64,000 nt of DNA from Streptomyces sp. NBC_00178 (GCF_036206005.1 NZ_CP108143.1:3920001-3984000); one strand, 5' to 3'. Shown: positions 1 through 9,224, numbered from the stretch's first letter. Numbers and translations: made by a program. The notes: generated by a model not told the origin, from the sequence alone.

Positions 1-2243
1 GTCAGGAGCATGTCACTGACCCGTTGCAGCAGGCCCTGCGGAACAACCGGGTCAACCACGCGTACCTGTTCAGCGGGCCGCGCGGCTGTGGAAAGACGAC
101 CAGCGCGCGCATCCTCGCCCGCTGTCTGAACTGCGAGAAGGGCCCCACGCCCACACCCTGCGGAGAGTGCCAGAGCTGCCGGGACCTGGCGCGCAACGGG
201 CCGGGGTCGATCGACGTCATCGAGATCGACGCCGCGTCCCACGGTGGCGTGGACGACGCCCGTGACCTGCGGGAGAAGGCCTTCTTCGGTCCGGCGTCGA
301 GCCGGTACAAGATCTACATCATCGACGAGGCCCACATGGTCACCCCGGCGGGGTTCAACGCCCTGCTGAAGGTCGTCGAGGAACCGCCGGAGCACCTCAA
401 GTTCATCTTCGCGACCACGGAGCCCGAGAAGGTCATCGGCACGATCCGTTCGCGTACGCACCACTACCCCTTCCGGCTCGTGCCGCCCGGGACGCTGCGC
501 GGCTACCTCGCGGAGGTCTGCGACAAGGAGGGCAGCAACGTCGAGGACGGTGTGCTGCCCCTCGTGGTGCGGGCGGGCGCCGGATCCGTGCGTGACTCGA
601 TGTCCGTCATGGACCAACTCCTCGCCGGCGCACGCGACGACGGTGTGACATACGCCATGGCGACCTCTCTTCTCGGCTATACGGACGGGTCCCTGCTGGA
701 CTCCGTCGTGGACGCCTTCGCGGCGGGCGACGGGGCCGCCGCCTTCGAGGTCGTGGACCGCGTGATCGAGGGCGGGAACGACCCCCGGCGCTTCGTCGCC
801 GATCTGCTGGAGCGGCTGCGCGACCTGGTGATCCTCGCCGCCGTGCCCGACGCCGGCGAGAAGGGGCTCATCGACGCCCCCGCCGACGTGGTGGAGCGGA
901 TGCAGGCCCAGGCTTCCGTCTTCGGCGCCGCTGAGCTGAGCCGTGCCGCCGACCTGGTCAACGAGGGCCTCACGGAGATGCGCGGGGCGACCTCGCCCCG
1001 CCTCCAGGTGGAGCTGATCTGCGCCCGGGTCCTGCTGCCCGCCGCCTTCGACGACGAGCGTTCGCTGCAGGCCAGGCTGGACCGGCTCGAGCGCGGTGCG
1101 GCGTCCTTCGTCCCCGCGGGACCCGGCCCCGCCATGGGGTACGCCCCGGGGCCGGACGCCCATGGAGCCGGTGCGGGGATGCCGGGTGGCCCGGCCGCCG
1201 CCCGTGCCGCCGTCCGCGGCGACGCCCAGGGCGGGGCTCCCGCCGGCATGCCGCCGGCCGCGCCCGTCGCCGCCGAGGCCGTGGCGCCCCCGGCCGTCCA
1301 GCGGCCCCCCGCGCCGTACGAGCCCCCGGAGCAGCAGCCCTCGGCCGCCCAGCAGCCCCCGGAGCAGCAGCCCCCGGCCGCTCACCAGCCCCCGGCCGCC
1401 CAGCAGTCCCCGGCCGCCGAGCAGCCCCAGGCCGGGCAGCGTCCCGGAGCATGGCCCGCCGCGGCCGGAGCCGGCAGCGGGGGCGAAGCGGCTCGTCGCC
1501 CCGGCGGCTGGCCGACGGCTTCCGCGCCCGGCGGTGGCGTCCCGCAGGCGCAGCCGCCCGCTCCGTCGCCCGACCGGGCGGCATCGGCTCCCGCTCCCGC
1601 CCCGGCGGCCCCGGCACCTGCGCCGGCGGCCCCCGGCACGGCTCAGGGCGCCGCCCAGGTCCGCACCATGTGGCCGGACATCCTGGAGGCCGTGAAGAAC
1701 CGCCGCCGCTTCACCTGGATCCTGCTCAGCCAGAACGCCCAGGTCACGGGCTTCGACGGCAGCACCCTGCAGATCGGCTTCCTGAACGCCGGGGCGCGCG
1801 ACACCTTCACGAGCAGCGGGAGCGAGGAGGTGCTGAGGCAGGCGCTGGCCCAGCAGTTCAACGCCAACTGGCGTGTGGACGCGGTCGTCGACCCGTCCGG
1901 CGGCGGCATGCCGCCGCAGTCCGGTGGCGGCGGAGGTGGGGGCCGGCCGCCGGCCGCCCCGTACCAGCCCCCCTCGGCGCCGCAGGCTCCCGCCTACGAA
2001 CCCCGGCCCGCCCCCGCCGAGCAGGGCCCGCCGCCCGTGCAGCAGGCCCCGCAGCAGGAGCAGGGCCGCCCCGAGCCGTCTTCCTACGACCGGGCGGCCC
2101 CCGAGCCTCCACGGCCGGTCGCGCCGGAGGACGACACCGCGGAGGCGGACGATCCCGACCTGGTCGACTCCGCGCTGTCCGGGCACGACCTGATCGTCCG
2201 CGAGCTGGGGGCCACGGTTGTCGAGGAGTTCACCAACGACTGA
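1..2243 (+). CDS. dnaX: DNA polymerase III subunit gamma/tau (5' end missing)
   Basis: Clamp-loader ATPase subunit of the replicative polymerase. The reading frame is open from the first full codon at base 3, so the gene begins upstream of the window; the in-frame TTG at 24 is internal. The AAA+ core shows Walker A GPRGCGKTT, the four-cysteine zinc module (CLNC...CGEC..C) and a DEAH Walker B. The C-terminal third is low-complexity, rich in Pro/Ala/Gln (about 1100-1640 and 1930-2110), flanking a conserved tau-like segment starting VRTMWPDILEAVKNRRR near 1660. I see no A-rich slippage site like the one that makes gamma in E. coli. A 160-bp gap separates it from purD. Confidence 0.97.
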   Translation, partial: QEHVTDPLQQALRNNRVNHAYLFSGPRGCGKTTSARILARCLNCEKGPTPTPCGECQSCRDLARNGPGSIDVIEIDAASHGGVDDARDLREKAFFGPASSRYKIYIIDEAHMVTPAGFNALLKVVEEPPEHLKFIFATTEPEKVIGTIRSRTHHYPFRLVPPGTLRGYLAEVCDKEGSNVEDGVLPLVVRAGAGSVRDSMSVMDQLLAGARDDGVTYAMATSLLGYTDGSLLDSVVDAFAAGDGAAAFEVVDRVIEGGNDPRRFVADLLERLRDLVILAAVPDAGEKGLIDAPADVVERMQAQASVFGAAELSRAADLVNEGLTEMRGATSPRLQVELICARVLLPAAFDDERSLQARLDRLERGAASFVPAGPGPAMGYAPGPDAHGAGAGMPGGPAAARAAVRGDAQGGAPAGMPPAAPVAAEAVAPPAVQRPPAPYEPPEQQPSAAQQPPEQQPPAAHQPPAAQQSPAAEQPQAGQRPGAWPAAAGAGSGGEAARRPGGWPTASAPGGGVPQAQPPAPSPDRAASAPAPAPAAPAPAPAAPGTAQGAAQVRTMWPDILEAVKNRRRFTWILLSQNAQVTGFDGSTLQIGFLNAGARDTFTSSGSEEVLRQALAQQFNANWRVDAVVDPSGGGMPPQSGGGGGGGRPPAAPYQPPSAPQAPAYEPRPAPAEQGPPPVQQAPQQEQGRPEPSSYDRAAPEPPRPVAPEDDTAEADDPDLVDSALSGHDLIVRELGATVVEEFTND
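1315..1440 (+). repeat. Pro/Gln/Ala repeat inside dnaX
   Basis: Imperfect in-frame repeats of roughly PPEQQP / PPAAQQ units, built from repeated gcccccggccgcc-like DNA. They form the flexible linker between the ATPase core and the tau-specific tail. Such tracts are prone to length variation between strains. Confidence 0.7.
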
Positions 2244-2390
2244 GGCCGGACGGCACCCGCGTGCCCGTCGTCCCGCCTGCGAACCGTGCACCGTCCGCGG
2301 ACACCCGCCCGTGCCGGGTCGGCACTCCGCGTCCCGTCCCCGGCCACGTCCACGGAGCGGAGCCCGTCGAGGCCCTTCGCCCCCGGCGGC

Positions 2391-2406
2391 TAGGCTGCAT
2401 CCCGTG
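2391..2406 (+). promoter_or_regulatory. Probable -10 element of a leaderless purD promoter
   Basis: TAGGCT at 2391-2396 fits the Streptomyces -10 pattern TANNNT and is followed by exactly seven bases and then the GTG start at 2404. No ribosome-binding site precedes the start. That geometry puts the transcription start on or next to the start codon. No good -35 is visible. Confidence 0.5.
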
Positions 2407-3657
2407 AAGGTCCTCGTCATCGGCGGCGGCGCCCGCGAACACGCCCTGTGCCGCTCTCTCTCCCTCGACCCCGATGTCACCGCTCTGTACTGCGCTCCCG
2501 GCAACGCCGGAATCGCAGAGGTGGCCGAACTGCACCCGGTCGACGCGCTCGACGGCGACGCCGTCGCGCGCCTCGCCACCGAACTGGGCGCCGGGCTGGT
2601 GGTCGTCGGTCCGGAGGCGCCGCTCGTCGCCGGTGTCGCCGACGCCGTCCGCGCGGCCGGCATCCCCTGCTTCGGCCCGTCCCGTGAGGCCGCGCTCCTG
2701 GAGGGCTCCAAGGCGTTCGCCAAGGACGTCATGGCCGGTGCCAACGTCCCGACGGCCCGCAGCTACGTCTGCACGACGCCCGCCGAGATCGACGAGGCGC
2801 TCGACGCCTTCGGAGCGCCGTACGTCGTCAAGGACGACGGTCTGGCGGCCGGCAAGGGCGTCGTCGTCACGGAGGACGTCGAAGCCGCCCGTGCCCACGC
2901 CCTGGCCTGCGAACGGGTCGTCATCGAGGAGTTCCTCGACGGTCCCGAGGTCAGCCTCTTCGCGATCACCGACGGCACCACGGTGCTGCCCCTCCAGCCC
3001 GCCCAGGACTTCAAGCGCGCCCTGGACGGCGACGAGGGCCCGAACACCGGCGGCATGGGCGCGTACTCGCCGCTCCCCTGGGCCGACCCGAAGCTGGTCG
3101 ACGAGGTCATGCGGACCGTTCTGCAGCCGACCGTCGACGAGCTGCGCCGACGCGGTACACCGTTCTCCGGACTGCTGTACGCGGGTCTCGCGATCACCTC
3201 GCGCGGAGTGCGGGTCATCGAGTTCAACGCCCGCTTCGGGGACCCGGAGACCCAGGTGGTCCTGGCCCGGCTGAAGACCCCGCTCGCCGGTGTCCTGCTC
3301 GGTGCCGCCAACGGCACCCTGGACGCCGTACCCGCTCTGACGTGGCACGACGACGCCGCGGTCACCGTGGTCATCGCCTCGCGCAACTATCCGGAGACGC
3401 CCCGGACCGGGGATCCGATCGAAGGGCTCGCGGACGTCGCGGAGAAGGATGCGCCCCACGCGTTCGTCCTGCACGCCGGCACGCGGCAGGACGGCGACGC
3501 GGTGGTCAGCGCCGGAGGGCGCGTGCTCTCCGTGACGGCCACCGGCAAGGACCTCACGCAGGCCCGTGAGCGCGCCTACACGGCGCTCGGCCGCATCCGG
3601 CTCATCGGCTCCCAGCACCGTACGGACATCGCGCGGAAGGCCGCCGAGGAGGCCTGA
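2404..3657 (+). CDS. purD: Phosphoribosylamine--glycine ligase
   Basis: Second step of de novo purine synthesis: ATP-dependent joining of glycine to phosphoribosylamine to give GAR. The 417-residue length is normal for the family. The N-terminus KVLVIGGGAREHAL is the family signature. The ATP-grasp region includes VVKDDGLAAGKGVVV and GGMGAYSP, and the C-terminal metal-site segment is EFNARFGDPETQ. The GTG at 2404 is chosen because the family signature begins immediately after it; the longer frame upstream is Arg/Pro-rich non-coding sequence. The gene stands alone between dnaX and a membrane protein, with a terminator at its end. Confidence 0.98.
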   Translation: MKVLVIGGGAREHALCRSLSLDPDVTALYCAPGNAGIAEVAELHPVDALDGDAVARLATELGAGLVVVGPEAPLVAGVADAVRAAGIPCFGPSREAALLEGSKAFAKDVMAGANVPTARSYVCTTPAEIDEALDAFGAPYVVKDDGLAAGKGVVVTEDVEAARAHALACERVVIEEFLDGPEVSLFAITDGTTVLPLQPAQDFKRALDGDEGPNTGGMGAYSPLPWADPKLVDEVMRTVLQPTVDELRRRGTPFSGLLYAGLAITSRGVRVIEFNARFGDPETQVVLARLKTPLAGVLLGAANGTLDAVPALTWHDDAAVTVVIASRNYPETPRTGDPIEGLADVAEKDAPHAFVLHAGTRQDGDAVVSAGGRVLSVTATGKDLTQARERAYTALGRIRLIGSQHRTDIARKAAEEA

Positions 3658-3674
3658 GCCGTACCCGTCCGTCC

Positions 3675-3709
3675 CTGTGCCCGGCCCTCCCGCGAGGCGC
3701 CGGGCACAG
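3675..3709 (+). terminator. Terminator downstream of purD
   Basis: Perfect 11-bp inverted repeat (CTGTGCCCGGC / GCCGGGCACAG) around a 13-base loop, 17 bases after the purD stop. It has no U tract, which is common for Streptomyces hairpin terminators. Confidence 0.6.
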
Positions 3710-3830
3710 GCGCGTCCGGTGCCCGGCGGATTGCACCGGCGCGTTCGCGGGTATCACCGGACCCCTGCTCGCCCGCGCGTCAGCAGCTTTGCCCAAAGCC
3801 ATTCCATCGGGTGACGGCTCGGCCATCCGG

Positions 3831-3859
3831 ATGACGGCTGCCGAGCCCCCAACTAGGGT
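3831..3859 (+). promoter_or_regulatory. Candidate housekeeping promoter
   Basis: ATGACG (3831-3836), a 17-bp spacer, then TAGGGT (3854-3859). It would drive the gene starting at 3972 with a leader of about 105 bases. The rest of the 314-bp gap 3658-3971 contains only the purD terminator; I see no gene in it. Confidence 0.4.
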
Positions 3860-3971
3860 GCGGCGCAAGCGTTCCGGCACTTGGCCCACCGGCATTGCGA
3901 TGTCAGTGACGGGTGCCACAGTGGGGGAGTGACCAACACCGTCGCGGGGGCAGAGGGGGTGACGTACAGCC

Positions 3972-5705
3972 GTGTCCGGTACCGGTTCGGTTGAGGAGCT
4001 GGGCGCGCACGCAGCGCGCGCCAGGGCCCTGGCTCTGCTGCGCATCCGCAGCCGTGCCACCGCCCTGGCGGTCCTCCCGGCAGGCGCGGCTGTCGTGCTG
4101 CTCGTCGCGAGCGGTCAGGGGCGCGTCGACGGAAGCGCGTGGACCGCGGCCGCCTGGGCGGTGACGGCCTGCGCGGTCCTCGTGCTCCTGGTCGCCGCCG
4201 GCGTGGGCGTAGCCCTGGCGCGCGCGAGGCCTGCCGTCAGCCCGACGGTGCCCCTCAGCGAGACGGCCGCACCCGATCTGTACCGGCTGGTCCGGGACCT
4301 CGCCGACCGGCTCGACGTCCCGGCGCCGTCCGCCATAGCGCTGACCCCCGACTGCGACAGCTGGCTGGAGGACCGTACGCACCCCTCCGCCGGCCCCGGA
4401 GTGCCGGACGCGACCCCCGGTCCGGTGGGCGCCGGGCGGGGCCGCCGCGCCCCCGTCGCCCCGGTGCTCGTCATCGGCTCCCCCTTCCTGTGGTGGATGC
4501 GGGTCGCCGAGCTGCGCGCGGTACTCGCCCCCGTGGTCGCGGGCACCGGGCCGTCCGCGCACCCCGACATAGCCGCGGCCCGTCGTTTCGTCCGCGGCCT
4601 GGACGCCGCCGTGGCCGACGCGGCCCTTCCCGGGCGGGGCATCCGGCGCCTTCCCACGGCCTTCGTGGGCTGGATCGCCAGGCTGATGCTGCGCGGCTGC
4701 CGTGGGCACGCCGCCGAGATGGAGCGCTGTGTGGCCGCCGCCGCGTCGGGCCGCGCCCAGGACGTCGACTACGGCCTGAGGATCCGCGCCCAGGAACAGG
4801 TCGGCCTCGCCTACGCGGGCTGGGACCGGCTGCTGACCAGGGTGGCGCTGCCGGCCTGGCGGATGGGCCGCTGGCCCTCCCGGCTCGACGCCGGAGTCGT
4901 CTCCGCACTGACGGAGCTCTCGCGGCGCGACCGGCTCGCCGAGGGCTTCACCGACCGGCTGGGCGAGCGACCCGCCTGCGACCTCATCGAGGAGCCGGGC
5001 GCCGCCGACGAGGCGGCCTCACTGCTCGCGGCCCGGCTCTTCCACGGCGGTCCGGCCGAGCCCGGCCCCGGCTGGGCCCCCGTCGACTGGCAGCAGTACC
5101 CCGAAGAGGTCGTGGACCGGAAGTGGCGTTCCGAGGCCGCCCGGCTCCACCGGGTGCTCGACGCGCTGGGCGTCGCCGCGAGCGTGCCGGTGGGGGGACC
5201 GGGGGCGTCGGGGCCGGTGGTGCCCACGCTGGCGCGCGTCATCGATCACCTCGCCACGCCGGGCGCCGACAGCGAAGCGCTCGCGGCGGGGATCGGCGCG
5301 GCCGTCGCCCGCGACGGGACGGGGGCGGGGCCGCGTGCGGGAGAGGCCGTCGGCGGCGGGGGCAGCAGCGCGGTGGACGGTTCGGCGGCCGGGACGGCCA
5401 CCGGCGCGCAGGATCTCTGGGGGCCCGTGCCGCTTCCGCTCTTCCCCCTCCAGCCGCCGCGCACGGACACGGAACTGCTCGCCGACCATGTGGTCGCGAT
5501 GGTCTGCTGCGCCGCCGTGGACACCGCGGGGGCGGCGCCCGGCCTCGACTGGCTCGACGGTCCCGCCCTGCTGGTGGACGGCGGCCGGAGGTCGGACCTG
5601 GGAGCGCCGGTGCTCAGCCTCGTGGAGGACGGCGACGCGGAGCCGCTGCGCTCCTGGCTCAGCTCGGTGGGCGTCCGCGCGGACAAACCCGTACGCCTGG
5701 GCTGA
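3972..5705 (+). CDS. Membrane protein with degenerate M48-like region, unknown function
   Basis: 577 residues, GTG start. Two hydrophobic segments (about residues 29-48 and 58-83) are followed by a long cytoplasmic or extracytoplasmic portion. The stretch SPFLWWMRVAELRAVLAPVV resembles the segment of M48 membrane peptidases that runs into the HExxH zinc site (typically ...LRAVLAHELGH). Here the zinc-binding residues are replaced, so catalysis of that type is not expected. The second half is an Ala/Gly/Asp-rich variable linker followed by a conserved-looking tail. It lies between purD and purC but shows no purine-related motif. The M48 relationship is my inference from pattern, not a recognised assignment. 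Confidence 0.85.
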   Translation: MSGTGSVEELGAHAARARALALLRIRSRATALAVLPAGAAVVLLVASGQGRVDGSAWTAAAWAVTACAVLVLLVAAGVGVALARARPAVSPTVPLSETAAPDLYRLVRDLADRLDVPAPSAIALTPDCDSWLEDRTHPSAGPGVPDATPGPVGAGRGRRAPVAPVLVIGSPFLWWMRVAELRAVLAPVVAGTGPSAHPDIAAARRFVRGLDAAVADAALPGRGIRRLPTAFVGWIARLMLRGCRGHAAEMERCVAAAASGRAQDVDYGLRIRAQEQVGLAYAGWDRLLTRVALPAWRMGRWPSRLDAGVVSALTELSRRDRLAEGFTDRLGERPACDLIEEPGAADEAASLLAARLFHGGPAEPGPGWAPVDWQQYPEEVVDRKWRSEAARLHRVLDALGVAASVPVGGPGASGPVVPTLARVIDHLATPGADSEALAAGIGAAVARDGTGAGPRAGEAVGGGGSSAVDGSAAGTATGAQDLWGPVPLPLFPLQPPRTDTELLADHVVAMVCCAAVDTAGAAPGLDWLDGPALLVDGGRRSDLGAPVLSLVEDGDAEPLRSWLSSVGVRADKPVRLG

Positions 5706-5889
5706 ACGACCGTCCGTCCACTTAGCGGGCGAAATGTTCCGAATGTGCGCTCAATACCTGGATGAGCGTCTTCCGTTCACGTCAATTCGCGACGAACGGT
5801 GACGGACCGCACGCGATATGTGATGTGCTGGGGGCCCGCGCCGGCGTCAGGCGCATCGGGTCTCACGGGGGATGAGGGAGGGGTGCGCG

Positions 5890-7353
5890 ATGGGGACGGA
5901 GCATATTCGGCGGTGGGAATCGGGTGCCCTCGCGCACGCCGTGAGCGACCCGTTCGGCATGGGTCCGCTGCCCTGGCTGCGCGGCAGCGAGAACTACTTC
6001 GACGACACGGGCCAGGTCGTCCCCTGGTACGCCGACACCGCCCTCGGCCGCAGCGGATCGGGCGGTGGCACGCGCACGGCCGACGACGTGCACCGCCAGA
6101 TCAAGGGGTTCGTGTCCCCGGGCGCAGCGGCCCCTGGCGAGGCCATCGACTTCCACATCACCGTGGACCCGCCGCAGCAGTTCTCCGTCGACGTCTACCG
6201 CATCGGGCACTACGCCGGAGACGGCGCCGCCAAGATCACCACGAGCCCGCGCCTGTCCGGCATCGTGCAGCCGCCGCCGATGACGGCCGAGCGTACGGTC
6301 TCCTGCCACCACTGGTGGCTGTCCTGGCGGCTGCAGATCCCGACGTACTGGTCCGTCGGCGCGTACGTGGCCGTGCTGACCACCGCCGACGGGTACCGCT
6401 CGCACATCCCCTTCACGGTCCGCGACGACCACCCGGCGGACCTGCTGCTCCTGCTTCCCGACATCACGTGGCAGGCCTACAACCTCTACCCGGAGGACGG
6501 CAGGACCGGCGCCAGCCTCTATCACGCCTGGGACGAGGAGGGCCGGCTGCTCGGGGAGGAGGACGCCGCCGCCACGATCTCCTTCGACCGCCCCTACGCG
6601 GGTGCGGGCCTGCCCCTCCACGTGGGCCACGCCTACGACTTCATCCGCTGGGCCGAGCGCTACGGCTACGACCTCGCGTACGCCGACGCCCGTGATCTGC
6701 ACGCCGGACGGGTCGATCCCAGTCGCTACCGCGGCCTGGTCTTCCCCGGCCACGACGAGTACTGGTCGGTCCCGATGCGCCGCACGGCCGAGCGGGCCCG
6801 GGACATCGGCACCTCGCTGGTGTTCCTCTCGGCCAACACCATGTACTGGCAGGTCGGCCTCGGCCCGTCGCCCTCGGGCGTCCCCGACCGGCTGCTCACC
6901 TGCCGCAAGCGCCGCGGCCCCGGGAAGCCGGCGCTGTGGCGCGAGGTCGACCGCGCGGAACAGCAGTTGCTGGGCATCCAGTACGCGGGCCGGGTCCCCG
7001 AACCCCATCCCCTGGTCGTCCGTAACGGCGGTCACTGGCTCTGGGAGGCCACCGGGGCTGTGGAGGGCGACGAGATCGCCGGGCTGGTCGCCGGCGAGGC
7101 GGACCGCTACTTCCCGCGTACGTCCCTGCCGGAGCACGAGAACCGCATGCTGCTCGCGCACTCCCCGTACAGCGACAGCGAGGGGGCGACCCGGCACCAG
7201 GAGACCTCGCTCTACCGCGCCCCCTCGGGCGCCCTCGTCTTCGCTTCCGGCACCTTCGCATGGTCCCCCGCGCTCGACCGTCCCGGCCACGTGGACGCCC
7301 GCGTCCAGCGGGCCACGGCGAACCTCCTCGACCGGATCTGCAAGCGCGACTGA
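5890..7353 (+). CDS. N,N-dimethylformamidase beta-subunit-like protein
   Basis: About 487 residues. It resembles the large-subunit C-terminal domain of dimethylformamidase-type amidohydrolases: an Ig-like N-terminal part (VDVYRIGHYAG), then the conserved blocks LLPDITWQAYNLYP and FPGHDEYWS, with Tyr and Glu positions of the kind that bind the mononuclear iron in characterised DMFases. No signal peptide is evident. ATG 5890 is preferred over ATG 5872 because GGGAGGGG lies 6 bases before it. No separate small (alpha) subunit is encoded nearby, so dimethylformamide itself is unlikely to be the proven substrate. Natural role unknown. Confidence 0.85.
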   Translation: MGTEHIRRWESGALAHAVSDPFGMGPLPWLRGSENYFDDTGQVVPWYADTALGRSGSGGGTRTADDVHRQIKGFVSPGAAAPGEAIDFHITVDPPQQFSVDVYRIGHYAGDGAAKITTSPRLSGIVQPPPMTAERTVSCHHWWLSWRLQIPTYWSVGAYVAVLTTADGYRSHIPFTVRDDHPADLLLLLPDITWQAYNLYPEDGRTGASLYHAWDEEGRLLGEEDAAATISFDRPYAGAGLPLHVGHAYDFIRWAERYGYDLAYADARDLHAGRVDPSRYRGLVFPGHDEYWSVPMRRTAERARDIGTSLVFLSANTMYWQVGLGPSPSGVPDRLLTCRKRRGPGKPALWREVDRAEQQLLGIQYAGRVPEPHPLVVRNGGHWLWEATGAVEGDEIAGLVAGEADRYFPRTSLPEHENRMLLAHSPYSDSEGATRHQETSLYRAPSGALVFASGTFAWSPALDRPGHVDARVQRATANLLDRICKRD

Positions 7354-7585
7354 CGGGCACGGCGCAGGCGCGGATCGGCCGCCGCGGTCACACGCCGGCC
7401 GAGGGGCACGGTGCCGGTTCGCGTGCCCCTCCCTCGGGTCCCCGGCGGAGCCTCCCCCGGGTTCGGGCTTCCGCCGCAGGCCCGGGCGCCGCCGCTCCCC
7501 GTTCACGAGGTGACCCCTGTCGGCGCGGCCGCTTCGCATGCGGGACAATCGGAACCACTCCTGGATCAACCTACGCGGAGGCAGC

Positions 7586-8512
7586 GTGTCCGGTTTCGTA
7601 GAAAAGCCCGAGCCCGTGCAGGTGCCGGGGCTCACCCACCTGCACACCGGCAAGGTGCGCGACCTGTACCGGAACGAGGCGGGTGACCTCGTCATGGTCG
7701 CCAGCGACCGTATCTCCGCGTACGACTGGGTCCTGCCCACCGAGATCCCCGACAAGGGCCGTGTCCTGACGCAGCTGTCGCTGTGGTGGTTCGACCAGCT
7801 CGCCGATCTCGTCCCCAACCACGTCCTGTCGACGGACCTCCCGGCCGGGGCGCCCGCCGACTGGGCGGGCCGCACCCTGATCTGCCGTTCGCTGCGCATG
7901 GTCCAGGTCGAGTGTGTTGCGCGCGGTTACCTGACCGGTTCCGGCCTGACCGAGTACGACGCGACCCGCACGGTCTGCGGTCTCGCGCTCCCCGAGGGGC
8001 TGGTCGACGGTTCCGAGCTCCCGGCGCCGATCTTCACCCCGGCCACGAAGGCCGCGGTCGGCGACCACGACGAGAACGTGTCGTACGAGGAGGTCGCCCG
8101 CGAGGTCGGCGCTGAGACGGCGGCGGCGCTGCGCCGGACGACCCTGGACGTCTACGGACGGGCCCGGGACATCGCGCGGGAGCGCGGGATCATCCTCGCC
8201 GACACGAAGTTCGAGTTCGGCTTCGCGCCCGCCGCCGACGGTGGCGAGGAACTGATTCTCGCGGACGAGGTGCTGACCCCCGACTCGTCGCGCTTCTGGC
8301 CCGCCGAGAGCTGGGAGCCGGGCAGGGCGCAGCCGTCGTACGACAAGCAGTTCGTGCGCGACTGGCTGACGTCCCCGGCTTCCGGGTGGGACCGCCACGG
8401 TGAGGAGCCGCCGCCGGCCCTTCCGCAGGAGATCGTCGACGCGACCCGCGCCAAGTACGTGGACGCGTACGAGCTCCTCACCGGTCTCAGCTGGCCGGTC
8501 GAGGGTCACTGA
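7586..8512 (+). CDS. purC: Phosphoribosylaminoimidazole-succinocarboxamide synthase
   Basis: Makes SAICAR from CAIR and aspartate, the eighth step of de novo purine synthesis. 308 residues, usual length for the actinobacterial enzyme. Conserved blocks seen: HTGKVRDLY, SDRISAYDWVLPTEIPDKG, VECVARGYLTGSG and DTKFEFGF. The GTG at 7586 is supported by GGAGG five bases upstream; the upstream in-frame codons do not match the family. A strong hairpin terminator follows 8 bases after the stop. Confidence 0.98.
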   Translation: MSGFVEKPEPVQVPGLTHLHTGKVRDLYRNEAGDLVMVASDRISAYDWVLPTEIPDKGRVLTQLSLWWFDQLADLVPNHVLSTDLPAGAPADWAGRTLICRSLRMVQVECVARGYLTGSGLTEYDATRTVCGLALPEGLVDGSELPAPIFTPATKAAVGDHDENVSYEEVAREVGAETAAALRRTTLDVYGRARDIARERGIILADTKFEFGFAPAADGGEELILADEVLTPDSSRFWPAESWEPGRAQPSYDKQFVRDWLTSPASGWDRHGEEPPPALPQEIVDATRAKYVDAYELLTGLSWPVEGH

Positions 8513-8520
8513 CGGAACGC

Positions 8521-8555
8521 AAGAAGGCCCCGGTCGCGATGACCGGGGCCTTCTT
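8521..8555. terminator. Bidirectional terminator between purC and tRNA-Gly
   Basis: Perfect 15-bp inverted repeat (AAGAAGGCCCCGGTC and its complement) with a 5-base loop and an A/T-bearing base on both sides. It sits between convergent purC (+) and tRNA-Gly (-), so it can serve both. Confidence 0.85.
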
Positions 8556-8561
8556 CCATGG

Positions 8562-8634
8562 AGCGGACGACCAGGTTCGAACTGGCGACCTCAACCTTGG
8601 CAAGGTTGCGCTCTACCAACTGAGCTACGTCCGC
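8562..8634 (-). tRNA. tRNA-Gly (anticodon GCC), copy 1
   Basis: 73-nt cloverleaf read on the minus strand: 7-bp acceptor GCGGACG/CGTCCGC, D-arm with GCTCAGTTGGTAGAGC, anticodon arm CAACC-TTGCCAA-GGTTG and a T-arm with GTTCGAA. CCA is not encoded. The 73 bases are identical to those at 9377-9449. Confidence 0.97.
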
Positions 8635-9072
8635 GTGCGCCGAAGCGCGCTGCTTACTATACCCAACCTCTCGCCCCGCTGAGACGCACCGTCGTGCGGC
8701 AGTGCGCCGGCCGAGCCCCGGGCGGGCCGCCGACACGTGGTCGGGCTCGCCCGTCCTGCGGCGGGAACGTGTGCTCCGCGAACTCGGTGACGGGAGCCGC
8801 GTCGGCCCTGGACTTCGGTACGGCCGCCCCAGGGGTCTCGGTGGGCTACCCCTGGGCCCGATCGACCCGGCGGCCAACTCCGGCCGGACAGAACGGTTTC
8901 CGGCGGGCGCGGCAGGAGGGCCCCGGCCGCCCGGTGAAAACCGCTGCCCGCCGGGGGAGGGCCCCGCGCTCGCGCCGGGAGGGCACCCCGAAGTCCTGGG
9001 CCGCCGGTGACCCGCCTGAACGAGGTGTGCTGGTCCGGCAGTCCGGCCCACCGGGATGTGGCGACCCTCACA

Positions 9073-9104
9073 CCGTGCAGCCGTGCAGCCGTGCAGCCGT
9101 CCAG
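9073..9104. repeat. 8-bp tandem repeat
   Basis: Three exact copies of CCGTGCAG followed by one copy with a single change (CCGTCCAG). Confidence 0.9.
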
Positions 9105-9170
9105 CCGGGAACGGTGGCGGCGGTGTACCCAGGTCATGCCCGTCCGCCCCGGACAGTTCCCGATTTCCTC

Positions 9171-9224
9171 GATGCCGATGCCGATGCCGATGCCGACGCC
9201 GATGGCGATGCGGATGCGGATACG
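9171..9224. repeat. 6-bp tandem repeat (GATGCC-like)
   Basis: Nine adjoining hexamers: four exact GATGCC, then GACGCC, GATGGC, GATGCG, GATGCG and GATACG, the copies degrading along the array. In one frame this would read (Asp-Ala)n, but no credible gene contains it. Confidence 0.9.

Noticed and set aside
1315..1440. CRISPR-like array in dnaX
   Set aside because: Repeats are in-frame, short, adjoining and without spacers; they encode a Pro/Gln linker.
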